Assembly (NCBI GenBank): GCA_016926855.1
Contig: JAFGNT010000018.1
Location: 1 to 64,000 of the forward strand
Length of the DNA: 64,000 nt
Direction of reading: 5' to 3'
Source of the DNA: Methanomicrobiaceae archaeon
GTDB taxonomy: Archaea; Halobacteriota; Methanomicrobia; Methanomicrobiales; Methanomicrobiaceae
Below the pieces are notes generated by a model that had not been told where the DNA came from, searched no databases, and saw nothing but the letters and a program-made list of their open reading frames with translations. The position numbers were made by a program, and so were the translations under genes. This document shows, piece after piece, positions 41,797 to 52,512 of this stretch. Every line of letters starts with the position of its first letter. The first letter of the stretch is position 1.

Positions 41797-42603
41797 TCAG
41801 GCACGAATCACGGTACCGACCTTCTCTCCCGCAAGCGCCCGGGAGAGAGTCCCGGGGACATGGCCGTTGATGATGTGCACCTCGTGAACACTCCGGGCGT
41901 GCAGAAGGAGTTCAACCACCTTATTCTCAAGCACCATGTCCTCCATGTCCATCGCGAGCAGCTCTCCGGCGGTAATTTCGGGTATCAATTCCGCACCGGG
42001 ATTCTCGAATGGGTTTTCGGTAAAGAGGCCGTCGACGTTTTTAAGGAGGAAACAGTTCTTTGCTCCGAGCACTTCGGCGGCAAGAAATGCACCCGTATCG
42101 GTACGATGCGGCGGAATCATCCCGACTTCTGGGGGGTACTCGTACAGGCCGTACGGTGGCGTGCCGTGTGTGACCGGCAGGAGCCCCATCTTCAGAAGAT
42201 ACGGCACTTCAAGCAGATCCGCCGTATGAATCCGCATGCCGTTGTACTGAGAGAGCAGAACTGCCATCATGATCGCGTTCTGTTCGCTGATTTTCCCCGC
42301 AAGTTCGGCGAGAACCCCCGTCGGCATATCAAGATCGAGACCGATATCAAGAATGTGCCGAACCCGGACCCCACCCCCGGTAATGACCAGCATCTGGTTG
42401 GTCGCCGAGAGCCTCCCGATCTCTTCGGACAGCGGTTTGACAACCGGTGCACCGTAGTCGATGATCCCGTGCCCGCCAATCTTTACAATATTGAGCTCCG
42501 GTGCGATCCGGAGCGGATGTCGTCCCTCGTACCTCGCGAGCAGGCCTTTCCGGACCAGGGATTCCCCTTTGAGTTTCGATTCCATGTCATGCCGGTGAAC
42601 CAT
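41797..42603 (-). CDS. Molybdenum storage protein (MoSto) subunit homolog, amino-acid-kinase fold
   Basis: 'NIVKIGGHGIIDYGAPVVKPLSEEI', 'YPPEVGMIPPHRTDTGAFLAAEVLGAK', 'VHEVHIINGHVPGTLSRALAGEKVGTVI' match recalled MosA/MosB motifs. Confidence 0.82.
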   Translation of the reverse strand: MVHRHDMESKLKGESLVRKGLLARYEGRHPLRIAPELNIVKIGGHGIIDYGAPVVKPLSEEIGRLSATNQMLVITGGGVRVRHILDIGLDLDMPTGVLAELAGKISEQNAIMMAVLLSQYNGMRIHTADLLEVPYLLKMGLLPVTHGTPPYGLYEYPPEVGMIPPHRTDTGAFLAAEVLGAKNCFLLKNVDGLFTENPFENPGAELIPEITAGELLAMDMEDMVLENKVVELLLHARSVHEVHIINGHVPGTLSRALAGEKVGTVIRA

Positions 42604-42704
42604 AATGCACCACTTTTCATGTACGTATCGGGATTGTTAAAGAAATAGTCATCTGAATACCTGCGTGAACAACCTTATACACCTCGGGAATAAACGCTCT
42701 TTCC

Positions 42705-43958
42705 ATGTGGAAGGCGCTGGACATTGAGGAATGGGTCGTGGGCCGCCGTTCGGGCATTGAGGCGGTGAAAAGCCGGGTGCAGGAGATCATCGAACAGGTC
42801 CGCCGCGACGGTGATCAGGCCCTTGTTGAACTTACAAAGCAGTTCGACGGTATCGATCCGGGTGACCTCAGGGTTCCGGAAGAGGAAATTGAACAGGCAT
42901 ACGAAGTCACGGACGTACGCGTTGCAGAAAACATCATCGAGGCCGGGGCGCGGATCAGCCGGTTTCATGAGCTATCGAAGCCACGGGGCATGTGGCTTGA
43001 AGAGACCGAACCCGGCATCGTGCTCGGCGTGAAGACCACCCCGCTCGCCCGAATCGGATGTTATGTTCCCGGCGGAAGAGCTGCTTACTCGTCCACAGCG
43101 CTGATGACCGCCGTCCCGGCTAAAGTGGCGGGCGTCCGGCAAATTTGCTGCTGCACACCTCCCCCCGTCAATCCGCTCACCCTGCTCGCTCTCGATGTCG
43201 CAGGCGTGGACGAAATCTACCGGGTCGGCGGAGCGCAGGCAATCGCCGCGATGGCACTCGGAACCGGGACGATCGATCCTGTCCAGAAGATCGTGGGCCC
43301 CGGAAATGTCTACGTAACGGCGGCAAAGATGCTGCTTCGTGACTATGCAGAGATCGACTTCCCCGCCGGCCCTTCGGAGATCGGCATCCTCGCCGATGAA
43401 ACCGCGAATCCCACCTTCATCGCCGCCGATATCCTCGCACAGGCGGAACACGACCCGGATGCCGCGTGTATTCTCGTAACAACGAATGCCGCACTCGCGG
43501 ACCGGGTAGGTGTCGAAGTTGCCCGCCTGCTTGCCGAAACACCCAGAAAAGAGATTGTCAAAACAGCGCTTGAAAATTCGGGGTTCGTAGTGACGACCGA
43601 TATCGACAGCGCCGTGCTCGTGATGGACCTGGTTGCACCCGAACACCTCTCCCTTCAGGTCGCCGATCCGCTCTCCGTCCTCAACGCCGTCCAGAACGCC
43701 GGATCGATCTTTGTCGGCCCCTATACTGCAGTGGCCTGCGGAGACTACGCTTCCGGGACAAACCATGTACTTCCCACCGCAGGCTATGCACGGGTGTACT
43801 CGGGGCTTGACGTGGGGCACTTCTGCAAGCGATCCACCGTACAGATGATTTCACGTGAAGGCCTTTGTGCTATCGGGGATATCGTCGACACGGTTGCCAC
43901 GGCGGAGGGGCTCCATGCCCATGCCAGATCCGTCCGGATCCGCCGCGAAACTGATTGA
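42705..43958 (+). CDS. hisD: Histidinol dehydrogenase
   Basis: 417 aa; 'GCYVPGGRAAYSSTALMTAVPAKVAGV', 'DFPAGPSEIGILADETA', 'LPTAGYARVYSGL'. Confidence 0.98.
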   Translation: MWKALDIEEWVVGRRSGIEAVKSRVQEIIEQVRRDGDQALVELTKQFDGIDPGDLRVPEEEIEQAYEVTDVRVAENIIEAGARISRFHELSKPRGMWLEETEPGIVLGVKTTPLARIGCYVPGGRAAYSSTALMTAVPAKVAGVRQICCCTPPPVNPLTLLALDVAGVDEIYRVGGAQAIAAMALGTGTIDPVQKIVGPGNVYVTAAKMLLRDYAEIDFPAGPSEIGILADETANPTFIAADILAQAEHDPDAACILVTTNAALADRVGVEVARLLAETPRKEIVKTALENSGFVVTTDIDSAVLVMDLVAPEHLSLQVADPLSVLNAVQNAGSIFVGPYTAVACGDYASGTNHVLPTAGYARVYSGLDVGHFCKRSTVQMISREGLCAIGDIVDTVATAEGLHAHARSVRIRRETD

Positions 43959-44192
43959 ATAACATTAATTTTTCACTCTTCGCGGAACGGGAATCGATAT
44001 GCGGATCCTCCGCTCCACTCCTCATTTACCATTTTCTCAGGGTCTGATTGCGGAGATCTCATTGGCAACCCCCGGCGGCTGTGTGCTCGCTATGGTCGGC
44101 GATATGCACCGCCCATGCCCCGGTTGTCCGGGGTATTATATCACCGTGGGGCCCGTAATGTCTGAAAAAAAATGTTTTCCCGTTTTTTAACC

Positions 44193-44888
44193 TCACCAGA
44201 AACGTACCCGCAGCAGGCGGGTGAACATTGACACCGCATCCCGTAAACCGACCCGGGAATCCCCACGGTTTTCCCAGACAGTCGGTACCTCCACGACATT
44301 GCATCCCGCCGAGCGGAGGCGCCACAGCAGCTCAACGTCGAATTCAAAGCCACATGACCGCATCAAAGGCAGCACGCTAACGAGCGCCTTTCGCCGGAAG
44401 GCCTTTGCACCGCACTGCGTATCCCGGAACGGGAGCCCGAACACCACCCGGACAAACCCGTTAAAGAGACGGCTCTGCAGCAGCCGTGACGGTGTCTGGC
44501 GGACGGGTATCTCGGCTCCGGAAATCCAGCGTGAGGCGATGGCACCGTCCGTGTCCGAAAGCGCATCAAACAGACGCTGCATCTCACCTGCGGATGTCGA
44601 TGCGTCAGCGTCCATAAATCCGATACAGGATGTTTCTGCCATGCTCATCCCCTGCATGACACCTCCGCCCTTGCCAAGACGGATCGAAAATTCACGACAG
44701 GTAATATCACGTTCCGGGTGATCGAGTGCAAACGTACGCACAAGGGCGGCGGTCTCATCGGTCCCGTCGCAGATGACAATAACACGACCTTCAAATGTTC
44801 GAAGCTCATCAAGAAGGCGTGGGAGACGCTGTGCCTCATTGTATGCAGGGATGACGAGAGTGCAATCGTGGGGATCAACGGGAGGCAT
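44193..44888 (-). CDS. Family 2 glycosyltransferase
   Basis: 'CTLVIPAYNEAQRLPRLLDEL', 'GKGGGVMQGM', 'GFMDADAST', 'FRDTQCGAKAFRR'. Confidence 0.92.
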   Translation of the reverse strand: MPPVDPHDCTLVIPAYNEAQRLPRLLDELRTFEGRVIVICDGTDETAALVRTFALDHPERDITCREFSIRLGKGGGVMQGMSMAETSCIGFMDADASTSAGEMQRLFDALSDTDGAIASRWISGAEIPVRQTPSRLLQSRLFNGFVRVVFGLPFRDTQCGAKAFRRKALVSVLPLMRSCGFEFDVELLWRLRSAGCNVVEVPTVWENRGDSRVGLRDAVSMFTRLLRVRFW

Positions 44889-44908
44889 AAAATAGTGCGG
44901 ATATCGGT

Positions 44909-45430
44909 TCAGTCATTAAGTTTCTCGACTATCATCTCGGCAAACCGTTCCGCGGCAGCAGGTCCGTTGGCTGTCACAAGGTCAAGGTCGGCAACGACAG
45001 GCATCCCGACGAGGTTAGCCCCACCGTGCTCCATCTCCACGACAGATGCGGGTGTCCTGAACACGGTCGCCTGCCGCCCTTTCAGGACACCGGCCTCGGC
45101 AAGAACTACCGGTGCGAGGCAGATTGCCGCTACCAGTTTTCCGGTTTCAAAAAACATTCGGACAAGCGCCTGAAGGGGTTTATTGTCCCAGAGGAAGTCC
45201 TGCGATCCCATTCCGCCGATAACCACAATGCCGTCATAATCGTCTGTCTTCTCCGTTGCATCCTGAATGGTAAGCGTCGCCTCGGCCTCCCCGCCCATCA
45301 TGCCCGTGCATGTGCCGGTCCGTGTAGACGCGATATCGTATTCAATATCCTCCTTGTCGAGGATATCACAGGGAACGAACAGCTCCTCGTCGCGGAACCG
45401 CTCCGGTGCGATGATGAAGAGGATTTTCAT
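44909..45430 (-). CDS. DJ-1/PfpI family protein
   Basis: 'MKILFIIAPERFRDEELFVPCDIL', 'YDGIVVIGGMGSQDFLWDN', 'VAAICLAPVVLAEAGVLKG'. Confidence 0.92.
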   Translation of the reverse strand: MKILFIIAPERFRDEELFVPCDILDKEDIEYDIASTRTGTCTGMMGGEAEATLTIQDATEKTDDYDGIVVIGGMGSQDFLWDNKPLQALVRMFFETGKLVAAICLAPVVLAEAGVLKGRQATVFRTPASVVEMEHGGANLVGMPVVADLDLVTANGPAAAERFAEMIVEKLND

Positions 45431-45551
45431 GATAATAAAGTGGAGAGCCATTAAAGAAGAAGATTTTTATTAGCAGAATTTCATTCGAAACCAAGTGGCA
45501 GTGGCCGGGACCTGTCGAATTAAGTGCAAACAGGAGCGCGGTCAGGGTTTC

Positions 45552-45830
45552 CTATCCATGCTTCTCCACATGCTGGCGGATCTCCGTGCCGGGACGGTAC
45601 CGGTCCGCAATATCAAGCGCGACCGCCCGGAGTTTCGCGTGTTCAAGAAGGCAGCTCTCCGGGATATCGCCCTTCCGCAGGAAAGCGGAGCTGTTTTCAA
45701 CGAGCTGAATGAGTTCCGTTGCGATCAGGGCATTGAGCCAGAGAAGATCGCGGAGCATTACCGCGGTGTCGTCATGCAGGGGAGGTGCCGGGTTGCCGGG
45801 GTGGCGGAGTCCGGTTGATGCTTTTTCCAT
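45552..45830 (-). CDS. Hypothetical protein
   Basis: 92-aa ORF; composition plausible but an overlapping plus-strand ORF is similar in size. Confidence 0.4.
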   Translation of the reverse strand: MEKASTGLRHPGNPAPPLHDDTAVMLRDLLWLNALIATELIQLVENSSAFLRKGDIPESCLLEHAKLRAVALDIADRYRPGTEIRQHVEKHG

Positions 45831-45950
45831 GACACCATGATGTCACCCGGAGGATTTTTCTTTTTTGGTTCCCCGTCCCGCGGTACCAATTTCCACACGC
45901 TCCTACGTGGGAAGATACTTTCTTCATCGTCGCCGCAGAATTGTAAAAAG

Positions 45951-46367
45951 ATGAGTACCGGGTATCTTGAGGAAATTGCAGAGCACGGACGGGATGTAAA
46001 TCCGTTCTTTGTCATGGCAGGAATCGAGATAGTCTCCTATGGAGGCGGTGAGGCCGAACTTTCCATGACGGTCGCCCCTGCTATGCGAAACGGCGTCGGA
46101 TGGCTGCAGGGCGGCATGTTTGTTGCCCTATGCGACGAGGCGATGGCTCTCGCCCTGTACACGAAACTCGAGAAGGGGGAGTCGATAGCCACAGTCTCGG
46201 AAACAACCTCCTTTCTTCGGGGCGTCCGGGAAGGTACGATCCATGCTCGCGGGCGTGTCATCCGGAAAGGTCGCCGTGTCGCGTTCACCGAAGGCGAAGT
46301 GTTCATCCCGGATAAGGAGCAGTCGCTGCTCTCAAAGACGAGTGCGTCGTTTGCAGTGCTCCAGTAG
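45951..46367 (+). CDS. PaaI-type hotdog-fold thioesterase
   Basis: 'GGEAELSMTVAPAMRNGVGWLQGGMFVALCDEAMALAL', 'TVSETTSFLRGVREGTIHARGRVIRKGRR'. Confidence 0.88.
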   Translation: MSTGYLEEIAEHGRDVNPFFVMAGIEIVSYGGGEAELSMTVAPAMRNGVGWLQGGMFVALCDEAMALALYTKLEKGESIATVSETTSFLRGVREGTIHARGRVIRKGRRVAFTEGEVFIPDKEQSLLSKTSASFAVLQ

Positions 46368-46508
46368 GAGGCGGAGCGGGGAATGCCGCCCCTGCCGAAC
46401 AGGCCGTCACGGGGGCCTGCGACGAATCTCACCTCAAGGCTCATGTGTGACCGGGTGCATACTATACTGTCAGCAGGACGTAGATATTTGACAAGGGGAG
46501 AGGGCATA

Positions 46509-48089
46509 GTGAAATATGTTGTTGTAACCGGCGGCGTGATGAGCGGTCTTGGTAAAGGTATCACTACCGCGTCCATCGGTCGCCTGCTGAAAAACCGGGG
46601 GTACCGGATCACTGCTGTCAAGATCGACCCGTACCTCAACATCGATGCCGGTACGATGAACCCCGCACAACACGGCGAGGTCTTTGTGCTTGATGACGGC
46701 GGGGAAGTCGACCTTGATCTCGGCAATTATGAGAGATTTCTTGATATAAACCTCAGTTCCGATCATAACATCACCACGGGAAAGGTATACCAGACCGTGA
46801 TTGAGAGAGAGCGGCGCGGGGACTTCCTGGGAGGAACCGTCCAGATCATCCCGCACATAACCGACGAGATCAAGGATTCGATAGCGCGGGCAGCGCATAA
46901 ACTGCTCGACGGCAACCATGAAGCAGACATCTGTCTCGTTGAGGTGGGCGGGACGGTGGGTGACATCGAAAGTATGCCGTTTCTCGAAGCTGTCCGGCAG
47001 ATGCACGGGGAACTTCCGCGCGACGACATGGTGCTCGTGCACGTGACCCTCGTGCCCGTTGACACAATGGGGGATCATAAGACAAAACCCACCCAGCACT
47101 CCGTCAAGGCGCTCCGGGAGCTCGGGCTTGCGCCAGACATCATCGTAGCACGGAGCGACTGCATCATCTCCGCCGCAACGAAAAAGAAGATCACCGCCTT
47201 CTGCGATGTGCCGCAGCGGGCGGTGATCTCTGCCATCACCGCTCCCGACATCTATCAGGTTCCCATGGAAATGGAGAAGGAAGGGCTCGCCGATGTTGTC
47301 ACTGAATACCTCAGCCTCGAAACACGGGAACCCGACACGGAGTGGTACCGGGTTGTCTCAAAAGAATATACAAACAGGGTCACGGTCGGCATCGTAACGA
47401 AGTACGGCATTGAGGATGTATACATCAGCATCAAGGAGGCGCTGAAACATGCGGGCAGGTCGCTCTCCATCGAAGTGGACATCAGGTGGTTCGATGCCGA
47501 GTCCTTTGAGCCGGGCGACCTTGCCGAGGTCGACGGCATACTCGTGCCCGGAGGGTTCGGTAAACGCGGAATCGAGGGAAAAATCAGGGCAATCGAATAC
47601 GCCCGCACGTATAAAAAACCGTATCTGGGGCTCTGCCTCGGATTCCAGCTTGCCGTCATCGAGTACTCCCGCAATGTACTCGGGTGGGGCGACGCGACGA
47701 GTGAAGAAATGGGTGAGGGAACCCACGTCATCGCGATCCTGCCCGAACAGGAAGACGTGTATATGCTCGGCGGCACAATGCGCCTCGGCAACTGGGACAT
47801 CACTTTAAAAGACGGGACGCTTACCCGGCGCCTGTATGGCACACCGGAGATCGTCGAACGACACCGGCACCGCTATGAAGTCAATCCCAAATATATCCCG
47901 GATATTGAAGAAGCAGGGCTGGTCTTTTCAGCGAACTGCGGCATGCGTATGGAGGCGTGTGAGATAGATGAACACCCCTTCTTCCTTGCAACACAATTCC
48001 ATCCCGAATTCAAGTCACGGCCGACCCATCCGTCACCGCCGTACATCGGCTTCGTTCAGGCGTGCCGGACTAACCGGAACAGTGCATGA
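46509..48089 (+). CDS. pyrG: CTP synthase
   Basis: GTG start; '[28 protein letters not shown]', '[39 protein letters not shown]', GATase '[20 protein letters not shown]'. Confidence 0.98.
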   Translation: MKYVVVTGGVMSGLGKGITTASIGRLLKNRGYRITAVKIDPYLNIDAGTMNPAQHGEVFVLDDGGEVDLDLGNYERFLDINLSSDHNITTGKVYQTVIERERRGDFLGGTVQIIPHITDEIKDSIARAAHKLLDGNHEADICLVEVGGTVGDIESMPFLEAVRQMHGELPRDDMVLVHVTLVPVDTMGDHKTKPTQHSVKALRELGLAPDIIVARSDCIISAATKKKITAFCDVPQRAVISAITAPDIYQVPMEMEKEGLADVVTEYLSLETREPDTEWYRVVSKEYTNRVTVGIVTKYGIEDVYISIKEALKHAGRSLSIEVDIRWFDAESFEPGDLAEVDGILVPGGFGKRGIEGKIRAIEYARTYKKPYLGLCLGFQLAVIEYSRNVLGWGDATSEEMGEGTHVIAILPEQEDVYMLGGTMRLGNWDITLKDGTLTRRLYGTPEIVERHRHRYEVNPKYIPDIEEAGLVFSANCGMRMEACEIDEHPFFLATQFHPEFKSRPTHPSPPYIGFVQACRTNRNSA

Positions 48090-48105
48090 TGTGAGGGAGA
48101 AGAAA

Positions 48106-49023
48106 ATGGTAAATGTCACAAAATTTATCGATGAAGCGGTAGAGAAGATCCGAGCCGCGGCAGGAGACGAAAAAGTCGTGATGGCGCTTTCGGGCGGTGT
48201 TGACAGCTCAGTCTGCGCAGAACTCGCAAAACGGGCAATAGGCACCAATCTGATGCCGATATACGTTGACACCGGGCTGATGAGGAAAGGTGAGAGCGAG
48301 CGCATTTGCGAGCTCTTCTGCGACATAAATCTCACAATGGTCGACGCAGGGGACGAATTTTTTTCTGCGCTCGAAGGTGTGACCGATCCCGAGGAGAAAC
48401 GGAAAATTATCGGCGAAAAATTCATCAGAATTTTTGAGCGTGAAGCAAAAAAGACCGGTGCAAAGTATCTCCTGCAGGGAACGATCTACCCTGACCGCAT
48501 CGAAAGTGAAGGGGGAATCAAGAGCCACCATAATGTCGGCGGGATGCCCGTCCATATCGATTTTTCGGGCATCATCGAACCGCTCGAAGACCTCTACAAG
48601 GACGAAGTGCGCGACGTGGCGGGTGGGCTCGGCCTCCCCCGTGAAATCCAGCACCGGATGCCGTTTCCGGGACCGGGGCTGGCGGTGCGGGTGCTCGGGG
48701 AAATCACTCCGGAAAAGGTAGGAATCATCAGGGAGGCGAATGCAATCGTCGAGCAGGAACTCGTCGAGCAGTATACTCCGTGGCAATGCCTTGCCGCTCT
48801 TATCGGACTCGGCACAGGTGTGAAGGGGGACGTCCGTCTGCACGGCTGGATCGTGGCAGTGCGGGCTGTCCATTCTCGCGATGCAATGACCGCTGACCCG
48901 ATCGAACTTCCGTGGAAGACCCTGCACCAGATTGGATCACGGATCACATCTGAAATTCCCGGTGTCGCCCGGGTGGTCTACGACATTACACCGAAACCCC
49001 CGGCGACGATCGAATACGAATAA
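48106..49023 (+). CDS. guaAB: GMP synthase subunit B (ATP pyrophosphatase)
   Basis: '[18 protein letters not shown]', '[26 protein letters not shown]', '[14 protein letters not shown]'. Confidence 0.97.
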   Translation: MVNVTKFIDEAVEKIRAAAGDEKVVMALSGGVDSSVCAELAKRAIGTNLMPIYVDTGLMRKGESERICELFCDINLTMVDAGDEFFSALEGVTDPEEKRKIIGEKFIRIFEREAKKTGAKYLLQGTIYPDRIESEGGIKSHHNVGGMPVHIDFSGIIEPLEDLYKDEVRDVAGGLGLPREIQHRMPFPGPGLAVRVLGEITPEKVGIIREANAIVEQELVEQYTPWQCLAALIGLGTGVKGDVRLHGWIVAVRAVHSRDAMTADPIELPWKTLHQIGSRITSEIPGVARVVYDITPKPPATIEYE

Positions 49024-49036
49024 AAAAGGTATTGAC

Positions 49037-50167
49037 ATGAACGAAAATCAGGATTACCGGGATCTGGACGCCCGGTATTATATGCAGGCATTCGGGCGGA
49101 GCCTGATGCTGGTGAAAGGCGCCGGATCGCGGGTATGGGACGCGGACGGGAACGAGTACATCGACTGTGTCGCGGGTATCGCTGTATGCAGTACCGGGCA
49201 CTGCCACCCTGCTGTTGTCACGGCACTCTGCGATCAGGCACACCGGCTTATACACTGTTCCAACCTGTATTATGTCCCGGGACAGGCCGAATGCGCTCGC
49301 AAACTTGTGGAACTCACCGGAATGAACAGGGCTTTCTTCGTCAACTCTGGCGCGGAGGCGATGGAGGCGGCAATCAAACTGGCACGGGTCAGAACGGGAC
49401 GGAAGAAGTTTGTGGCGTTCGAGGACGGTTTTCATGGCAGAACAATGGGATCCCTTGCAGTCACGCACAAACCCGCCATACGCGAACCGTTTGACCCCCT
49501 TGAACCGCAATGCAGCTTTGTACGGTATGGCGACCTGAATGCGCTCGAAACGGTTATCGATGATAAAACCGCGGGTGTGGTCGTCGAACCAATACAGGGT
49601 GAAGCCGGGATCATCAGTCCTCCCGACGGATTTCTCGAAGGTGTGCGCGAGGCATGTAATCGCCACGGGGCGCTCCTGATTGTTGACGAGGTGCAGACAG
49701 GCATGGGAAGAACGGGAAGATGGCTCGGCCTCCAGCACACGGGTGTGAAGGCGGATATCATCACCCTTGCAAAGGGGATTGCAAGCGGCTTTCCGATGGG
49801 TGCGATTGTTGCACGGGAGGGGCTTGAATTTGAGCGGGGCGAACACGGAAGCACGTTTGCCGGCGGGCCACTTGCCTGTGCGGCAGCCCTCGCTACCATC
49901 GACGTGATTGAAAAAATCCTCCCGTCAATCCCCGAAAAAGCCGAACGCTTTGCAGCAGGACTTTCCGCCCACAACCCCCGGGTGCGCGGGCTGATGATTG
50001 GTATCAGTGTCGGTGACACCTGCCCCGCCGTACAGGAGGCATGCGCCCGCGCCGGTGTGCTTGTCAACTGTGCCGGCCATGGCAACCTCCGACTCGTCCC
50101 ACCCCTCATAATCACCAACGAGGAAATCGACCGGGTGTGCGAGGTCGTCAATGAAGCACTTGGTTAG
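49037..50167 (+). CDS. argD: Acetylornithine aminotransferase
   Basis: 'VWDADGNEYIDCVAGIAVCSTGHCHPAV', 'VDEVQTGMGRTGRW', 'ITLAKGIASGFPMGAIV'. Confidence 0.95.
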   Translation: MNENQDYRDLDARYYMQAFGRSLMLVKGAGSRVWDADGNEYIDCVAGIAVCSTGHCHPAVVTALCDQAHRLIHCSNLYYVPGQAECARKLVELTGMNRAFFVNSGAEAMEAAIKLARVRTGRKKFVAFEDGFHGRTMGSLAVTHKPAIREPFDPLEPQCSFVRYGDLNALETVIDDKTAGVVVEPIQGEAGIISPPDGFLEGVREACNRHGALLIVDEVQTGMGRTGRWLGLQHTGVKADIITLAKGIASGFPMGAIVAREGLEFERGEHGSTFAGGPLACAAALATIDVIEKILPSIPEKAERFAAGLSAHNPRVRGLMIGISVGDTCPAVQEACARAGVLVNCAGHGNLRLVPPLIITNEEIDRVCEVVNEALG

Positions 50168-51206
50168 GGATATCTTCCGGACGGAGGGGTACGTCTTTGC
50201 AACGAAAGCGAGGGAGATCGCGGCATCACATGGCCATAAAAATCCCGCACTCCTCGCAAGCAATGAAAACCCGTTCCCCCCTTCTTCACATGCCCTTGAG
50301 GCCGCTTCCCGGGCCCTCTCCACCGTACACCGCTACCCCGACGAACGAAACGAGGCACTCCGGGAGGCGCTCACCCTGCACTACGGCAGTCACCGGTTTG
50401 TAACCGGTGTCGGTATGGACGGGATTATCGAAACGATAATTCGCGTTCTCATCAGTCCCGGGGATTCCGTAGCCGTCAGCCAGCCCACATTTTCTTTCTA
50501 CGGCATTGCCGCACGGGCACAGGGCGCCGAAGTCGTGCCGGTGCAGCGTGAGGCGGACTTCTCGGTGGATCCCGATACGTTCATACGCGCAGCACACGGC
50601 GCTAAACTCGCATTCCTCTGCTCTCCGAACAATCCTACAGGTAATGCGACGCCCGCTTCCGTGGTTGGAGAAATTGCAGAAGGGATTGACGGCCTGCTTT
50701 TTCTCGACAATGCCTATGTGGAGTTTTCAGACAAGGATTATCTGCCGCTCATGAAGAACTACGAAAACATCCTCATCGGGAGGACGTTTTCAAAGGCCTA
50801 CGCCCTTGCGGGCCTCCGCGTCGGGTATGCATTTGTGCCCGCATGGCTCGAACCCTATTACCGGCGCGCGGAAACTCCCTTCGCGCTGAACAGGGTTTCA
50901 TCCGCAGCTGCTGCTGCGGCTCTCGCTGATCGCAATCATACGGATGCGATTATCAGCCATGTCACCGAATGGCGGGAGAGAATGACAGCCGGGTGCCATC
51001 TCCCTGCTTTCCCGAGCAGTGCGAACTTCATCCTGATTGATGTGGCCCCGATGACCGGAGAAAAGGCCGTGGAGGCGCTTGCGGCGAGAGGAGTCATCGT
51101 CCGCTCGTGTTCGAGTTTCCCTGGGCTTGAAGACCACTACATCAGGGTAAGCATCGGGAATGCATGGGAAAACGAGATGTTTCTCACAGAGGTCAACAGT
51201 CTATGA
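50151..51206 (+). CDS. hisC: Histidinol-phosphate aminotransferase
   Basis: 'LASNENPFPPSSHALEAA', 'LCSPNNPTGNATP', 'GRTFSKAYALAGLRVGYAF'. Confidence 0.95.
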   Translation: MKHLVRDIFRTEGYVFATKAREIAASHGHKNPALLASNENPFPPSSHALEAASRALSTVHRYPDERNEALREALTLHYGSHRFVTGVGMDGIIETIIRVLISPGDSVAVSQPTFSFYGIAARAQGAEVVPVQREADFSVDPDTFIRAAHGAKLAFLCSPNNPTGNATPASVVGEIAEGIDGLLFLDNAYVEFSDKDYLPLMKNYENILIGRTFSKAYALAGLRVGYAFVPAWLEPYYRRAETPFALNRVSSAAAAAALADRNHTDAIISHVTEWRERMTAGCHLPAFPSSANFILIDVAPMTGEKAVEALAARGVIVRSCSSFPGLEDHYIRVSIGNAWENEMFLTEVNSL

Positions 51207-51715
51207 TGACCTGTATCACCGGAACTCCAGGCACCGGGAAAACCGCTGTGGCGGAGTGCCTTGCAGACCGTGGACACAAGGTCATACATATACGGGACAC
51301 GATTACGCCGTATGTGCTGGAAGAGGATGATGAACGGGACACCCTTGTCATCGATACTGACCGATGGGCATCCGCTTTTCCCCGGCATGACGGAATTGTC
51401 GAAGGGCATCTTGCCCATATGCTCTCCTGCGACGCAGTCGTTATACTTCGCTGCCGGCCTGATGAACTCAGGGTGCGCCTTTCCCACCGGGGTTACCGGG
51501 AGGAGAAGATACGTGAAAATTCTGAGGCGGAGGCACTCGATGTGATCCTCGTTGAAACGCTCGATATCCATCCTGACGGGATGATTTTTGAAATCGACAC
51601 CACGACAACTCCAATCGAAGTTGTGAGCGATGCGATCGAGGAGTTTATGCGGGGGAAACGCGCACCACAATACGGAAATGTTGACTGGTCCGCATTTCTG
51701 GTGCCATCCCCATGA
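51203..51715 (+). CDS. Adenylate kinase family protein (Fap7/AK6-like)
   Basis: 'MMTCITGTPGTGKTAVAECLADRGHKVIHI', 'VILRCRPDELRVRLSHRGYREEKIRENSEAEALDVI'. Confidence 0.9.
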   Translation: MMTCITGTPGTGKTAVAECLADRGHKVIHIRDTITPYVLEEDDERDTLVIDTDRWASAFPRHDGIVEGHLAHMLSCDAVVILRCRPDELRVRLSHRGYREEKIRENSEAEALDVILVETLDIHPDGMIFEIDTTTTPIEVVSDAIEEFMRGKRAPQYGNVDWSAFLVPSP

Positions 51716-52329
51716 CGCTTGACCGCCTGCGCCCCTATACCGGCCCCCTGTTCCAGCCACTGGTCACGTTTTCCCGGTGGCTGGGCCTTACACCCAATAC
51801 CTGCACGATCATTGCTTTTTTCGGAGCGGCAGCAGGCGGGGCAGCGTTTTACGCAGGCAACATCGCACTCGGGATAGGACTTGTCGTCGTTAATGCAGTT
51901 TTCGATGCGATTGACGGGGCACTTGCCCGGGAGATGGACCTTGCCGGACCAAAAGGAGATTTCCTTGACCACGCACTGGACCGTTATGCCGATATTTTCA
52001 TCATCAGTGGCATTTTCGCGGGCGGACTGGCATCGTGGCAGATTGGTGTGTTTGCGCTGACCGGTGTTTTAATGGCGTCATATCTCGGGACACAGGCGCA
52101 GGCAGTCGGAATCGGCCGCTTTTATGGCGGGTTGCTCGGCCGGGCGGACCGCCTTGCCCTGATCGTGTTTGCCGGTGTGCTGGACCTTGCGATACCTGAT
52201 GGTATATGGGGGATGCACTACCTTGGCTGGCTCCTTGTCATATTCGGTATTTTCGGTCATATTACAGCCATGCAACGATTCGCATATGCTTGGAGAGAGA
52301 TGGAGAAAGGCGATACGGGATACCGATGA
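51712..52329 (+). CDS. CDP-alcohol phosphatidyltransferase (archaetidylinositol-phosphate-synthase-like)
   Basis: 'FDAIDGALAREMDLAGPKGDFLDHALDRYADIFI' matches D-G-A-R-G-D-D motif. Confidence 0.92.
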   Translation: MTLDRLRPYTGPLFQPLVTFSRWLGLTPNTCTIIAFFGAAAGGAAFYAGNIALGIGLVVVNAVFDAIDGALAREMDLAGPKGDFLDHALDRYADIFIISGIFAGGLASWQIGVFALTGVLMASYLGTQAQAVGIGRFYGGLLGRADRLALIVFAGVLDLAIPDGIWGMHYLGWLLVIFGIFGHITAMQRFAYAWREMEKGDTGYR

Positions 52330-52512
52330 TACCGGTAGTTATGTGTTGCCCTTCTATTCAGGGCTGAAAAAAGGTGCGGGGTCGGAAACGGGAACCAATT
52401 TGATAAAGCTTTATTTATGGCATGAATTGTAAAAAATCGCCAGATTTCCTTTTTATTCATTCCACCAAGCAAACATTTATACCTCCCTGTGGTACAGGTT
52501 TTGGTGAGTGAC

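Noticed and set aside
41575-42648. 357-aa plus-strand ORF
   Set aside because: Antisense to tupA and the MoSto-like gene; no recognisable domain.
43999-44190. 63-aa ORF with 'CPGCPGYY' motif
   Set aside because: Lies in a convergent intergenic region containing a GC hairpin (44115-44136) and T-run; more likely 3' regulatory/terminator sequence than a gene.
43999-44192. Possible intrinsic terminator hairpin ATGCCCCGG-TTGT-CCGGGGTAT
   Set aside because: No T-tract directly after the stem, so not called as a terminator feature.
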